Below, piece by piece: positions 26,464 to 34,258 of a stretch of DNA of 64,000 nt. The stretch covers positions 1 through 64,000 of the forward strand of contig DATBGZ010000063.1 in assembly GCA_036557785.1 (NCBI GenBank). Reading direction: 5' to 3'. The stretch comes from DATBGZ01 sp036557785. Lineage in GTDB: Bacteria; Actinomycetota; Actinomycetes; Mycobacteriales; Micromonosporaceae. The position numbers were made by a program, and so were the translations under genes. The first letter of the stretch is position 1; every line of letters begins with the position of its first letter. The notes under the pieces are model-generated. The model did no database searches, was not told the origin of the DNA, and saw only the letters and a program-made list of their open reading frames with translations.

Positions 26464-27600
26464 TCAGCGTTGGTCGCCGAGGGCGAGCGGGGTGACGGTG
26501 GTGCCGAAGTGCTGGTTGAGCGCGGCGACGACCTCGCTGCGGTCGGCCTCGGGGGCGCGGCCGGCGAGGTTGGCCACCGCTGCGGCGTGCCCGAGGGTCT
26601 TGCGGACGCGGGCGAAGCCGAGCAGTTCGCGTAGCTGGGGCGCCCAGGAGACCCGCCCGTCGGCCAGCGCCTGGTTGAGGGCTCTGGCTGCGTCGATGGC
26701 GGGTTTGGGGACGCCGAGGTGGCGGGCCAGGGCCCAGTCGGTGGTGACCTCGATGTGCACGTCGAACCTGGAAGCCAGGGCTTCGGTGAGGATGGCGCCG
26801 TGCACGCCGGGGTTGTGGGCGGCGAGCACGTAGAAGCCGTCAACGGCTTCGACGCGTTCGTTGCGGTAGCCGGTGAGGTGGATGACCCGCCGGCCGTCCA
26901 TCGCCGGGTACAGGACGGCGAGGACCTTGGGTGGGATCAGGGTGGCGTCGTCGATGAGCAGCGGCCGGCCTTCCCGCATCGCCTGCACGAGCGGGCCGTA
27001 GGCGTACTCGTAGCCGCCGTCGGGCAGCGGGACGAAGTTGCCGAGGAAGTCCTCGACGACGGTGTCTCCGGTGCCGGTGACGGTGAGCAGGTCGGGGAAG
27101 GCGGCCTCCAGCATGGCGGTCTTGCCGGTGCCGGGCGGGCCGTAGAGCAGCGCGGGGATGCGCCGCTCCCGTAGCCGTTGCAGGACGTCGAGGTCGGTGG
27201 CGCCAGCCAGCTTGCGCGGGTAGTACAGCTCCCCGTTGGGTCGGCGCACCGGACCCCGCCTGCCCTGCGTTCTGATGCCGGGGGCGCGGGGTGGTGGTGG
27301 GGGCAGGGTGCCGGCGGCGGCGATGCCGGCCGCCGTGACCTGGAAGCGGTGCGGATCGCTGTGGTGGGCGGCGTGCCCGGCCGCGGCCATGCGCTTGAGC
27401 GCTTCGAAGACGGCCCCGCTGGAGGGGGCGTCGATGGCGGTGGTGACCTCGCCGACCTTCAACAGGTCGTCGGGGTGGGCGGCCAGGTGCAGTGCCACCC
27501 TGCGGTACAGCTCACCGGCCCGATGCCCCCGCCCGGCGATGTCGTCGGGTGTGTCTGCTGTGGACGGTTCCGGGTCCGGCTGTGGTGGTGTGGGGTTCAC
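26464..27600 (-). CDS. MoxR-family AAA+ ATPase with N-terminal winged helix
   Basis: 378 residues from GTG 27600; AAGGAGAT 8-15 bases upstream fixes the start. The N-terminal winged-helix region (LLKVGEVTTAIDAPSSGAVF, EALKRMAAAGHAAHH) is followed by a linker with a basic segment and the AAA+ core: Walker A ALLYGPPGTGKTAMLEAAF, Walker B PLLIDDATLIPP, sensor 1 VLAAHNPGVHG and LTEALASRFDVHIEVTTDW. The Walker B acidic pair is DD rather than DE. MoxR ATPases work with vWA partners; its neighbour is one. The winged helix suggests DNA or protein binding. Confidence 0.87.
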   Translation of the reverse strand: MNPTPPQPDPEPSTADTPDDIAGRGHRAGELYRRVALHLAAHPDDLLKVGEVTTAIDAPSSGAVFEALKRMAAAGHAAHHSDPHRFQVTAAGIAAAGTLPPPPPRAPGIRTQGRRGPVRRPNGELYYPRKLAGATDLDVLQRLRERRIPALLYGPPGTGKTAMLEAAFPDLLTVTGTGDTVVEDFLGNFVPLPDGGYEYAYGPLVQAMREGRPLLIDDATLIPPKVLAVLYPAMDGRRVIHLTGYRNERVEAVDGFYVLAAHNPGVHGAILTEALASRFDVHIEVTTDWALARHLGVPKPAIDAARALNQALADGRVSWAPQLRELLGFARVRKTLGHAAAVANLAGRAPEADRSEVVAALNQHFGTTVTPLALGDQR

Positions 27601-27624
27601 AATGGGTGATCTCCTTGTGGGCAG

Positions 27625-27656
27625 GCCCGCGCGCCCCGTCTCCGGGGCGCGCGGGC
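27625..27656 (-). terminator. 14-bp perfect hairpin before the MoxR gene
   Basis: GCCCGCGCGCCCCG (27625-27638) pairs with CGGGGCGCGCGGGC (27643-27656); 4-base loop TCTC. It lies between the integrase-like gene and the MoxR ribosome binding site. A second imperfect hairpin sits around 27690-27726. Confidence 0.55.
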
Positions 27657-27786
27657 ATTGCGGTTGCCTCGCGGGCGGGAGACGGGCGGCGGTCCCCACC
27701 GGCAGGCGGTGCCTGCGCTGGTGGGGCGCCCGTACAAAGGTGGTTCGGGTGCGGCCCTGGCATGCGTCCTGTGTGGGACTGTCAGG

Positions 27787-28266
27787 TCACGGGTGGTCGG
27801 TGGGTGTCGGGTCGTCGACGAGGGCGTCGATGAGCCGGGTCAGCCGCCTGGCCTCGCGGGCGGTCAGGTCGGCGGGTAGCCGCAGCCGTACAGTCACGTC
27901 GGGGCGCAGCTGCAGAGCGTGCGCGAGCAGGTGTGCCCCGGTGCTCTGGGCGGGACGTTCGTCGCGGTCCCAGGAGCGCAGCCCGTCGGTGTAGGCGACG
28001 AACCGGCGTACGGCCTTGCGGAAGGTCGTGTCGTAGGTGCTGATGCTCGTGGGCGACAGGTCGTCGCGGGCGTTGGCGGCGAAGGTGGCGAGGATCGCGT
28101 CGACGTCCAGGTCGCGCACGTCCTGCTCGGGCGGCAGGTGGGTGTGGCGGAGCACGGTGCGGATCGCGGTGCCGAGGTTGGTCGCCCACGTCGTGCGGTC
28201 GGTGAGCGTGCGGATGGTGTCGGCGAAGCGGGCCAGGCCGGCGACGCTGTACCGGTCGGTGGTCAC
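27787..28266 (-). CDS. Integrase core-binding-domain-like small protein
   Basis: 159 residues from GTG 28266 (AGGAGAAAT upstream). The segment VRDLDVDAILATFAANARDD followed by LSPTSISTYDTTFRKAVRRF resembles the SAM-like core-binding domain of tyrosine recombinases, but the catalytic R-H-R-Y domain is missing. The C-terminal part (LRPDVTVRLRLPADLTAREA, RRLTRLIDALVDD) instead looks like a short dimer- or DNA-binding module. It may be a stand-alone DNA-binding protein of the element, not an active integrase. Confidence 0.65.
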   Translation of the reverse strand: MTTDRYSVAGLARFADTIRTLTDRTTWATNLGTAIRTVLRHTHLPPEQDVRDLDVDAILATFAANARDDLSPTSISTYDTTFRKAVRRFVAYTDGLRSWDRDERPAQSTGAHLLAHALQLRPDVTVRLRLPADLTAREARRLTRLIDALVDDPTPTDHP

Positions 28267-28312
28267 GTCTGGGATTTCTCCTTTCCGGCCGTACGGTCGG
28301 TTGGGCACGACG

Positions 28313-28347
28313 GGGCGCGGGACCCCGGGTTCGGGTGTCCCGCGCCC
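28313..28347 (-). terminator. 11-bp perfect hairpin
   Basis: GGGCGCGGGAC (28313-28323) pairs with GTCCCGCGCCC (28337-28347); 13-base loop. Located between the stop at 28365 and the start at 28266. Confidence 0.55.
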
Positions 28348-28364
28348 ACACACGGCTGTTGATC

Positions 28365-28664
28365 TCAGGCCGAGGTCGTGGCCGTCGTGCGCTGGTGCAG
28401 GGCCGCGTGCAGGGCGGCGACCTGGGTGTCGTCCGGCACGGGTCCGGTCAAGGTGAGCTGCCAGGCCGGTCCGCGCTCGGCGGTGAGCACGGCGCGGGGC
28501 GGGGTGCGGCCGTCGTCGATGACGACCGACAGCGTGGTGCCGGGGGCGGTGAACTGCCGCGGCCCGGCGGTGGGGTAGTGCGCGGCGGTGAAGCCCAGTT
28601 CGACCAGTTCGGCGACCAGCGCCGCGAACGGCGGCTGGCCGGCGCTGGCCGGGGTGTCGGTCAT
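28365..28664 (-). CDS. Small element protein, unknown function
   Basis: 99 residues from ATG 28664 (AAGGAAA upstream). FAALVAELVELGFTAAHYPT, then FTAPGTTLSVVIDDGRTPPR and AVLTAERGPAWQLTLTGPVP suggest an alpha/beta fold resembling the beta layer of small conjugative-element proteins. It is followed by a Thr/Ala tail. Function unknown; part of the array between ChlI-like and integrase-like genes. Confidence 0.65.
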   Translation of the reverse strand: MTDTPASAGQPPFAALVAELVELGFTAAHYPTAGPRQFTAPGTTLSVVIDDGRTPPRAVLTAERGPAWQLTLTGPVPDDTQVAALHAALHQRTTATTSA

Positions 28665-28734
28665 GGTGGTTGGTTTCCTTCCGTGGCAACGGATCGGCGG
28701 CGGGTTGGAATGCAACCTGGGCGTGGCGGCTGGG

Positions 28735-29574
28735 TCAAGTCGCGGTGCGCCACGCCAGCGCCTCGGCCATGTCGTCGACCGTGGGCAGGTGGTGACCTGC
28801 CAGGTCGGCGATGGTGAGGGCGACGCGCAGCACGCCGAGGCGGCCGCGGCCGGACAGTGCGCCGGCGGCGACGTGGTGGTCGACCAGGTGCAGCGCCTGC
28901 GCTGCGGTGCCGCGTAGCGCCGCGTGTAGGGCGGCCTGCGTGGCGTGCGCGTTGACCGTGACCACCTGACCCAGCCACAGCCAGCGGGTCTTTGCGGCGT
29001 GGCGCGCCGCCCGGACTTGGGCGACCGTAGTGGTGCTGTCGTCCGGGTCGGGGGTGGTCGTGTCGAGGTGAGTGCGGATGTCGATGCGGTCGAGCAGCCG
29101 GGCCGCCCACGCCGGGAACCGGGAGGCACCGGGGCAGGCGGCCACGAGGTGCAGGTCGGCGGGTCGGGTCAGCTGGCCGTCGGCGGTCTGCAGCAGCACG
29201 CGACGCGCTTCGAGCACCGCCACGAGGGCGGAGAAGGCGTTCGGGTGCAGCGCCTGGATGTGGTCCAGGTAGAGCAGGCCGTCGTGGGCGAGCGTCACCA
29301 CGCCGGGCCGGTGCCGGCCGCCGATCAGGTCGACCACCTCGAGGGTGGCGGCAGGGTGCTGCCACGGCGGGCGCAGCGGGTCGGGGCGGGTGAGGCCGGC
29401 CTGGGCGTGCACGCCGGCGACGGTGACCGCCTGCCCGGGGTCCAGGTCGGGCAGCAGCGTGTGCAGCCGGTGGGCCAGCACGGCGCAGCCGTCCGGGTTC
29501 CCGGTCAGGGCCAGGTGATGGCGGCCCGCGGCGGCGATCAGCACCGCCCGCGAGACCGCAGGATCGTGGTCCAC
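28735..29574 (-). CDS. YifB/ChlI-like ATPase domain with degenerate nucleotide-binding motifs
   Basis: 279 residues from GTG 29574 (GGAGGAGAC upstream). It matches the Mg-chelatase ATPase core of YifB/ComM proteins without their N-terminal Lon-like domain: HDGLLYLDHIQALHPNAFSA, LVAVLEARRV, ARLLDRIDIRTHLDT and the C-terminal RVALTIADLAGHHLPTVDDM. Key residues are lost: the P-loop position reads LTGNPDGCAVLAHRL, with no G-K-S/T lysine, and Walker B is YLDH where a D-E pair is normal. It is probably a catalytically dead, regulatory or structural ATPase. A TCCACAGTGGA motif lies directly before its ribosome binding site. Confidence 0.8.
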   Translation of the reverse strand: MDHDPAVSRAVLIAAAGRHHLALTGNPDGCAVLAHRLHTLLPDLDPGQAVTVAGVHAQAGLTRPDPLRPPWQHPAATLEVVDLIGGRHRPGVVTLAHDGLLYLDHIQALHPNAFSALVAVLEARRVLLQTADGQLTRPADLHLVAACPGASRFPAWAARLLDRIDIRTHLDTTTPDPDDSTTTVAQVRAARHAAKTRWLWLGQVVTVNAHATQAALHAALRGTAAQALHLVDHHVAAGALSGRGRLGVLRVALTIADLAGHHLPTVDDMAEALAWRTAT

Positions 29575-29612
29575 GGTGTCTCCTCCACTGTGGATGGACG
29601 ATCTGGGTTGTT

Positions 29613-29634
29613 GATGCCGCCGCGTGGCGGCATC
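29613..29634 (-). terminator. 9-bp perfect hairpin in the ChlI-like gene leader
   Basis: GATGCCGCC (29613-29621) pairs with GGCGGCATC (29626-29634); 4-base loop GCGT. It sits in the gap before the ChlI-like gene, together with an imperfect hairpin at about 29687-29723. Confidence 0.45.
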
Positions 29635-29769
29635 GCCGGGCAAGCGGTGGCTTCCCGGCGTCGGAGTGCGTGTGACCCCGACGGCGGCACAGGCCACGGC
29701 GAGCGCCGTTGGCCTGTGCGGCGGCCTGGGCCAACCGCGTCCGTCTTCTGTGGACGGATAGTGGTGGGT

Positions 29770-29811
29770 GCCGGCCCGGCCACCCGTGGTGTGCTGGGTG
29801 GCCGGGCCGGC
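29770..29811 (-). terminator. 16-bp perfect hairpin after the 29823 gene
   Basis: GCCGGCCCGGCCACCC (29770-29785) pairs with GGGTGGCCGGGCCGGC (29796-29811); 10-base loop. It begins 12 bases beyond the stop codon, the best terminator-like position in the array. Confidence 0.6.
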
Positions 29812-29822
29812 GAGATACTGGG

Positions 29823-30248
29823 TCAGGACCGCCGCAGCCCCAAGCAGGGGTCGGCGGCGGTGGTGGGGTCGGCCAGGCGCAGCACCGTGCCCGGGGGCAG
29901 GACCGCTTGCTGGCCGGACGTGTAGGCGAGCACCCACCAGCCGTCGCCGCCACGCCAGGGCGCGGTGGCGACGGTGTGGCGGGTACCGTCCGCGCCGGCG
30001 ACCTGGTCGCCTTCGCGGACCTCCCGCACGGCGGCGAGGTGCAGACCGTCGGCGGGGGCGACGAGCCACGGCGCGACGGTGCGCCGCGCCAGGCCCTGCC
30101 CGGTGTGCAGGGCGATACCGACCCGGGCGTGGGCCACCGTGAGCACGGTGGCCGGCATCCAGGCGGCGGCGTGCGTGTTGACGTGCACGCGTTGGCCGGG
30201 TAGCAGCGCCGGCCGGGGTTGGTGCGGGGTGAGCGGATGGGCGGACAT
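29823..30248 (-). CDS. Element protein of unknown function with SH3-like beta pattern
   Basis: 141 residues from ATG 30248 (GGAGAGGAGG upstream). PGQRVHVNTHAAAWMPATVL, TVAHARVGIALHTGQGLARR, REGDQVAGADGTRHTVATAP and GWWVLAYTSGQQAVLPPGTV give alternating short strands reminiscent of SH3-like or KOW-type barrels. No known family is claimed. Strong hairpins lie on both sides of the gene. Confidence 0.65.
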   Translation of the reverse strand: MSAHPLTPHQPRPALLPGQRVHVNTHAAAWMPATVLTVAHARVGIALHTGQGLARRTVAPWLVAPADGLHLAAVREVREGDQVAGADGTRHTVATAPWRGGDGWWVLAYTSGQQAVLPPGTVLRLADPTTAADPCLGLRRS

Positions 30249-30273
30249 GCCGCCTCCTCTCCAATAGAGGTGA

Positions 30274-30297
30274 GGGCACGGCCGGTCGGCCGTGCCC
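30274..30297 (-). terminator. 10-bp perfect hairpin
   Basis: GGGCACGGCC (30274-30283) pairs with GGCCGTGCCC (30288-30297); 4-base loop GGTC. Located between the GGDEF remnant (stop at 30384) and the start at 30248. Confidence 0.55.
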
Positions 30298-30383
30298 GGG
30301 TGCGCTGGTACGCGCGGTGTTGCGGCCGGGACACGGCCAGGTAGGGAGATGGCTGGATAGGTGCGGTGGGTCTGTGCGGGTGG

Positions 30384-31086
30384 TTACCGGTTGGTGGTGC
30401 GTGGCCGGTCGCGCAGGCGGACCTGCGGTCGGCCACCGGCTGGTGGCGGGGGGCCGTGGCGGGCCGGGTCGTACAGGTCGATCCCGCCGCCGCGGCGTTT
30501 GGCCGCGTACATGGCCAGGTCGGCGCAGGTGAGCGCGGTGTGCGCGTCGCTGGTGACGGGGCTGATGCCGACGCTGACCGACAGCGGCACGGGCGTGCCG
30601 GCGACGTTCGCGGGCACGGCCAGCCGTGCGGTCAGGGTGTCGGCGAGCGCCGGTGGCGGTGTGGTGGTGAGGATGAGCAACTCGTCGCCGCCGAGCCGGG
30701 CGACCAGGTCGCCCGGCCGGTTGGCGGCGTCGGTGAGGGCGGTGGCGACGGCGCGTAGGTAGGCGTCGCCGAAGGCGTGGCCGTGTTGGTTATTGATGTG
30801 GTGCAGCCGGTCGACGTCGACCAGCGCCACCGTCACACCGGTGCCGGCGGTCTCGAGGTGGTGCTGGGCGACCCGGGCAGGCCGGTGACGGGTCGGTCAA
30901 CGCCTGCCGCAGCCGGCCCCGCAGTACGGCCACCGTCGCGCAGTGGGCGGCAGCGAGCGCGGTCAGGGCGGCCAGCGCGAGCAGGGTCGCGGTGCTAGCC
31001 TGGCCGCTCGCGGCCAGGCCGACGGCCAGAGCGGCGATGGCGATGCCGGCCGCCGGCACCATCCACAGGTGCCTTGATTCACGCAT
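30384..31086 (-). pseudogene. Membrane GGDEF protein broken by frameshift
   Basis: The 5' part (ATG at 31086) encodes two membrane helices (MVPAAGIAIAALAVGLAASG, LLALAALTALAAAHCATV) and the linker RGRLRQALTDP. The 3' part (in another frame from about 30890) encodes a full GGDEF domain: VTVALVDVDRLHHINNQHGH, DLVARLGGDELLILTTT and VSVGISPVTSDAHTAL. The expected DPVTGLPGR junction is present only if two bases are missing between 30860 and 30900, so the reading frame is lost by a net shift. The active-site loop reads GGDEL, not GGDEF. If intact it would be a membrane diguanylate cyclase. The cytoplasmic half could still be made from GTG 30836. Confidence 0.72.
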
Positions 31087-31480
31087 CCGACTGCCTCCCT
31101 GCGTGGGCCGCGAGGATGGCGTCCGCGACCTGTTCGGTCAGCGCCGACAGCGGCACCGTGAGGAACAGGCAGCAGGGATGACAGGAGCCGACCACGGTCA
31201 CGAACGTCTCCGGCAGCGCCGCGGTGAGCGTATCGAAGGCGTCGCGTCGCGGCGTGGGCTCGGGCAGGTAGGCGTCGTGGTGGGTCAGCCACCACAGGTC
31301 GAGGTGGCGTTGGCCGAAGATGTCCGACAGCGCCTGGAACTCGCCGGCGAACGCCAGCCGGGGCGCGGTCGGGATGCGGGCGGCACGGATGCGCACGACG
31401 ATCGGATAGTGCTCGGCCAGCCGCCAGTACGCGGCGGGCATCGGGTAGTCACCGGTGAGGGTGCCGTCGTCGTCGAGCAC
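31079..31480 (-). CDS. Element protein, unknown function
   Basis: 133 residues from GTG 31480 (GGAGG upstream). YPMPAAYWRLAEHYPIVVRI, ARIPTAPRLAFAGEFQALSD and IFGQRHLDLWWLTHHDAYLP are followed by FVTVVGSCHPCCLFLTVPLS. The stop overlaps the start of the GGDEF remnant, so the two were coupled. No known family. A CTGTCCACAGTGG motif and a 17-base repeat lie upstream of its ribosome binding site. Confidence 0.65.
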   Translation of the reverse strand: MLDDDGTLTGDYPMPAAYWRLAEHYPIVVRIRAARIPTAPRLAFAGEFQALSDIFGQRHLDLWWLTHHDAYLPEPTPRRDAFDTLTAALPETFVTVVGSCHPCCLFLTVPLSALTEQVADAILAAHAGRQSDA

Positions 31481-31526
31481 GGCACAACCTCCTCTCTATC
31501 CACTGTGGACAGTCGATGTTGGGACA

Positions 31527-31567
31527 CGCCCCCGGCCCGTGCCGGTGAGGGCTGGGGGCCGGGGGCG
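31527..31567 (-). terminator. 12-bp perfect hairpin
   Basis: CGCCCCCGGCCC (31527-31538) pairs with GGGCCGGGGGCG (31556-31567); 17-base loop. Located between the stop at 31589 and the start at 31480. Confidence 0.55.
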
Positions 31568-31588
31568 CGACCTGGCGGGTCGTGGCGG

Positions 31589-31813
31589 TCAGCGGACGTC
31601 GACGGTAGACATGGCCAGGCGCAGGACCGCGTCGTACGAGTCACAGCTCGACGCTGCAGCGCTGAACTCCGCGGCGGCTTCCCGGCCGACCGCGGAGCGC
31701 AGGGCGGCGGCAACACGTCCGATGACCGTGAACACGTTGCCGTCCTCGCCGGCCAGCTCGACCCGCACGTGCGGGTAGCGGGGCTGGTCCGGGTTGTGCT
31801 GGGTGGTGGACAC
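31589..31813 (-). CDS. Small conserved phage/element-type protein
   Basis: 74 residues from GTG 31813. YPHVRVELAGEDGNVFTVIG, RVAAALRSAVGREAAAEFSA and AVLRLAMSTVDVR match a short protein type common in actinophages and conjugative elements (pattern 'V-x-G-x-D-G-N-V-F-x-I-x-G-R-V'). Function unknown. It lies in its own cistron between hairpins. Confidence 0.72.
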   Translation of the reverse strand: MSTTQHNPDQPRYPHVRVELAGEDGNVFTVIGRVAAALRSAVGREAAAEFSAAASSCDSYDAVLRLAMSTVDVR

Positions 31814-31838
31814 GGTGGTCCCCCTTCTATGCAGGCAA

Positions 31839-31862
31839 GCCGCCGGGCGGGTGCTCGGCGGC
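31839..31862 (-). terminator. Short hairpin after the M23 peptidase-like gene start region
   Basis: GCCGCCG (31839-31845) pairs with CGGCGGC (31856-31862); 10-base loop. It is weaker than the other hairpins of the array and lies in the gap between the peptidase stop (31965) and the start at 31813. Confidence 0.35.
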
Positions 31863-31964
31863 GGTGGAGCCAGGTTCGCGCCGGGTGGGCGCGGCGGCCG
31901 GCCCGACCATCCGATGTGGACGTTCGGGACGGCGGCGGCGACCAGCCGGGAAGATGTGGTGGTG

Positions 31965-33005
31965 TCAGCCGAGGGGGGCGCCGACGGAGGCCATGAAGGG
32001 CACGGGGTCGGTGGCGCCGGCGGAGGAGCGGTCGGAGTTGGTGTGGACCTCGAAGTGCAGGTGCGGTCCGGAGGAGTGCCCGGAGGTGCCGACCACGCCG
32101 ATGGGTTGTCCGGTCACCACCAGGTCGCCGGGTGCGACCCAGGGTTGGGTCTGCATGTGGCAGTAGCGGGTGATGATCCCGCCCTCGTGGGCGATGTCGA
32201 CGTACCAGCCGCAGCCGAGCACGGTGGGGCTGCCGTCGGTGTCGCAGGACAGCAGGGTGCCGTCGGGTGTGTGGGCGTTGCAGCGGGCGGCGATGACGGT
32301 GCCGGCGGAGGCGGCGGCGATCAGGGTGTTGCGGGCCGCGCCGAGGTCGACGCCCTGGTGGTCGGGGCGCTGCGCGGTGCGGAATCCGGAGACGATCGGG
32401 GCGAGGACGGGTTGGGTCCACTGCCCGCAGGCGGCGCCGGCGGCGGCGGTGATGCCCATGCTGGCGCCGACCGCCGCGACCAGCGCGATGGCCTGGTTCT
32501 GGTGGGCGCTGTACGCGTCCGGGTAGGCCGAGTTCTGTACGGCCTGGGCGGCCTGGGTCAGCGGCATCTCCTGCCAGCCGTCGACCTGCAGGAGTGCGTC
32601 GAAGAATTTGCCGGCCTGGTAGGCGGGTTCGGCCAGCTGCTCGGGCGTGCCCCAGCCTTGCGAGGGGCGTTGCTGGAACAGGCCGATCGAGTCGTGGTCG
32701 TTGTCCGCACCCAGGTACGGCAGGTTGCGCAGGTCGGACTCCTGCAAGGAGGTGGCGACCGCGACCACCCATCCCCACGGCGGCACGGCGCGTGCCCGGC
32801 CTTCGGTGATGATAGTGGCGACGTTGGCGATCTGCTCGCGGTCGTACCGGGCCATCGCGCCGCCCGCGGTCGGGTCGCTGATATCGGTGGCGGTGCAGGA
32901 GGCGGGCAGCGCACTGGAGGCGCCGCAGGAGGACAGGGCGCCCATGCAGACGACCAGCAGGATCGTGATCGCGGCGGCGACGCCGCCGAGGACCTTCGCG
33001 GGCAT
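31965..33005 (-). CDS. Secreted cell-wall hydrolase: lytic-transglycosylase-like plus M23 peptidase
   Basis: 346 residues from ATG 33005. A membrane/signal segment (VAAAITILLVVCMGALSSCG) carries it to the cell surface. Residues about 50-185 hold WGWVVAVATSLQESDLRNLP and NDHDSIGLFQQRPSQGWG, the pattern of lysozyme/transglycosylase-like domains in Gram-positive conjugation systems. Residues about 205-346 are an M23 metallopeptidase: HQGVDLGA, YGCGW-type linker, ITRYCHM and PHLHFEVH, with zinc ligands H, D and H. It is the VirB1/TrsG-type enzyme that opens peptidoglycan for the type IV secretion apparatus encoded at 51.7-59.5 kb (inference from family). Confidence 0.87.
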   Translation of the reverse strand: MPAKVLGGVAAAITILLVVCMGALSSCGASSALPASCTATDISDPTAGGAMARYDREQIANVATIITEGRARAVPPWGWVVAVATSLQESDLRNLPYLGADNDHDSIGLFQQRPSQGWGTPEQLAEPAYQAGKFFDALLQVDGWQEMPLTQAAQAVQNSAYPDAYSAHQNQAIALVAAVGASMGITAAAGAACGQWTQPVLAPIVSGFRTAQRPDHQGVDLGAARNTLIAAASAGTVIAARCNAHTPDGTLLSCDTDGSPTVLGCGWYVDIAHEGGIITRYCHMQTQPWVAPGDLVVTGQPIGVVGTSGHSSGPHLHFEVHTNSDRSSAGATDPVPFMASVGAPLG

Positions 33006-33101
33006 CGGCTGTAGGCCTTTCTCGGGCAGGGTCGACCGCCCGGAGCAACCGGGTGCGGTCTGATCGATAGGTGGGAGTAGGTGTTGGATGTCGCGGGTGG
33101 T

Positions 33102-33133
33102 GGAGGAGCCCACCACAGGTGGTGGGCTCCTCC
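33102..33133 (-). terminator. 14-bp perfect hairpin
   Basis: GGAGGAGCCCACCA (33102-33115) pairs with TGGTGGGCTCCTCC (33120-33133); 4-base loop CAGG. It is directly after the DUF2637 stop at 33140. Confidence 0.6.
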
Positions 33134-33139
33134 GCGCGG

Positions 33140-33802
33140 TTACCGGGGCGTGGCCAGGGCTGGGGCCGGGCTGACCGGCGCCGCCGTATCGGCCTCGGCG
33201 GTTCGTGGCTGCGCCTCGCCGGCCGGCCGGGGTCGCGGCGGGCGGGGGCGGCGGGGCTGGTTTCGTCGGCGGTTCTGGGCACCGGTGCCGGCCGGTGCGT
33301 TCCGCCTGCCGGTCGCCTTGCGGGCATCCGTCTCCGGGCCGGCCGCCTCCAAAGCTGCCTGGTGCACCGAGCGGGCCAGCCGGCCCAGCTCGATCAGGCT
33401 GATGGTGGCGACGATCATCAGTCCGTCGATGATCAGCGGGTAGACGTACTGCGTGCCCGTCGTCTCTCCGAGGAGATACGCGACGGACTGCATGTGCCAG
33501 TACGACACCCAGGCGGCGAAGCCGCCCACCGCGAAGGTGACGATCAGCCGGGCCGTGCCGAGCACGCGGCTCTGCACGGGGATGCGGCTGACCAGTTCGG
33601 TGCAGGCGAACAGCACCAGCGGCGCCAGCGCGGACAGGGCCGCCGAGGACGCCAGCCGCCACTGCGGCTCGCCGGCCGCTTCCGGCCGGGTCAGCGAGTG
33701 CAGCACGTTGGCCGAGATCGACGTGACGATGCCGAACAGCAGCACGCCACGGGTCCCGCGTTGCAGGTTGCGAACCTGCTTGGTGGTGAACAGTTGGTGC
33801 AT
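33140..33802 (-). CDS. DUF2637 (SpdB-like) membrane protein
   Basis: 220 residues from ATG 33802 (GGGAGGGG upstream). It has about four membrane helices in the first 150 residues (LLFGIVTSISANVLHSLT, LSALAPLVLFACTELVSRI, LIVTFAVGGFAAWVSYWHM, YPLIIDGLMIVATISLIEL) followed by a basic Pro/Arg-rich tail. This is the DUF2637 pattern, related to SpdB spread proteins of Streptomyces plasmids, which help intramycelial transfer. It supports a conjugative element in a mycelial host. Confidence 0.85.
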   Translation of the reverse strand: MHQLFTTKQVRNLQRGTRGVLLFGIVTSISANVLHSLTRPEAAGEPQWRLASSAALSALAPLVLFACTELVSRIPVQSRVLGTARLIVTFAVGGFAAWVSYWHMQSVAYLLGETTGTQYVYPLIIDGLMIVATISLIELGRLARSVHQAALEAAGPETDARKATGRRNAPAGTGAQNRRRNQPRRPRPPRPRPAGEAQPRTAEADTAAPVSPAPALATPR

Positions 33803-34258
33803 GACCCCTCCCAGAGGCCCGCCCGGCGTCGTCTGCGCCGGGTCACGACGAGACCCGGGCCGGAGTTGCACCGGCCGCACAACGGCGGGCAGGGAAGGGA
33901 AAGCCAGAGGTGCGCGTCCCGGACCCGCGGGCGCGCGGTCGGCGCGGTGCGGGGGTCGGACAGGACGCGTCGAGCAGTCGGTTGGGCGGGTCACCCGCCG
34001 CCGCAGTCATGGCGGCGGTACGGCGGCGGGGACATCCGCGGGCTGGGATGGTCACTGCGGTGGCCGGCCAACCGGGCCGTGGGGCGGCGGGTCGGTGGCC
34101 GGGCCACCGCGTGACCCCCCGGGTGCGGGTCACCCGTGTGTGCGCTGGCCGTGGTCGGCCGGGGTCCCGCCCGTCCATGCACGCTCGCCGCGCGCCGGTG
34201 GTCAAGTCGCGACCGTACGGGCGGGCGGGTGTCTGGTGTGGACGGTGGAGCCGGGGGT
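33803..34258. promoter_or_regulatory. Leader region upstream of the SpdB-like gene
   Basis: About 455 bases without a supported gene. It holds a perfect inverted repeat GTGACCC (34111-34117) / GGGTCAC (34127-34133) with a 9-base loop, and TGTCTGGTGTGGAC at 34230-34243, an exact copy of a sequence at 36680-36693. These are candidate operator or promoter elements for the leftward genes, or a transfer origin component; nothing confirms either. Confidence 0.4.

Noticed and set aside
27787..28266. Functional tyrosine integrase
   Set aside because: Only a core-binding-like domain is present; the catalytic domain with R-H-R-Y residues is absent.
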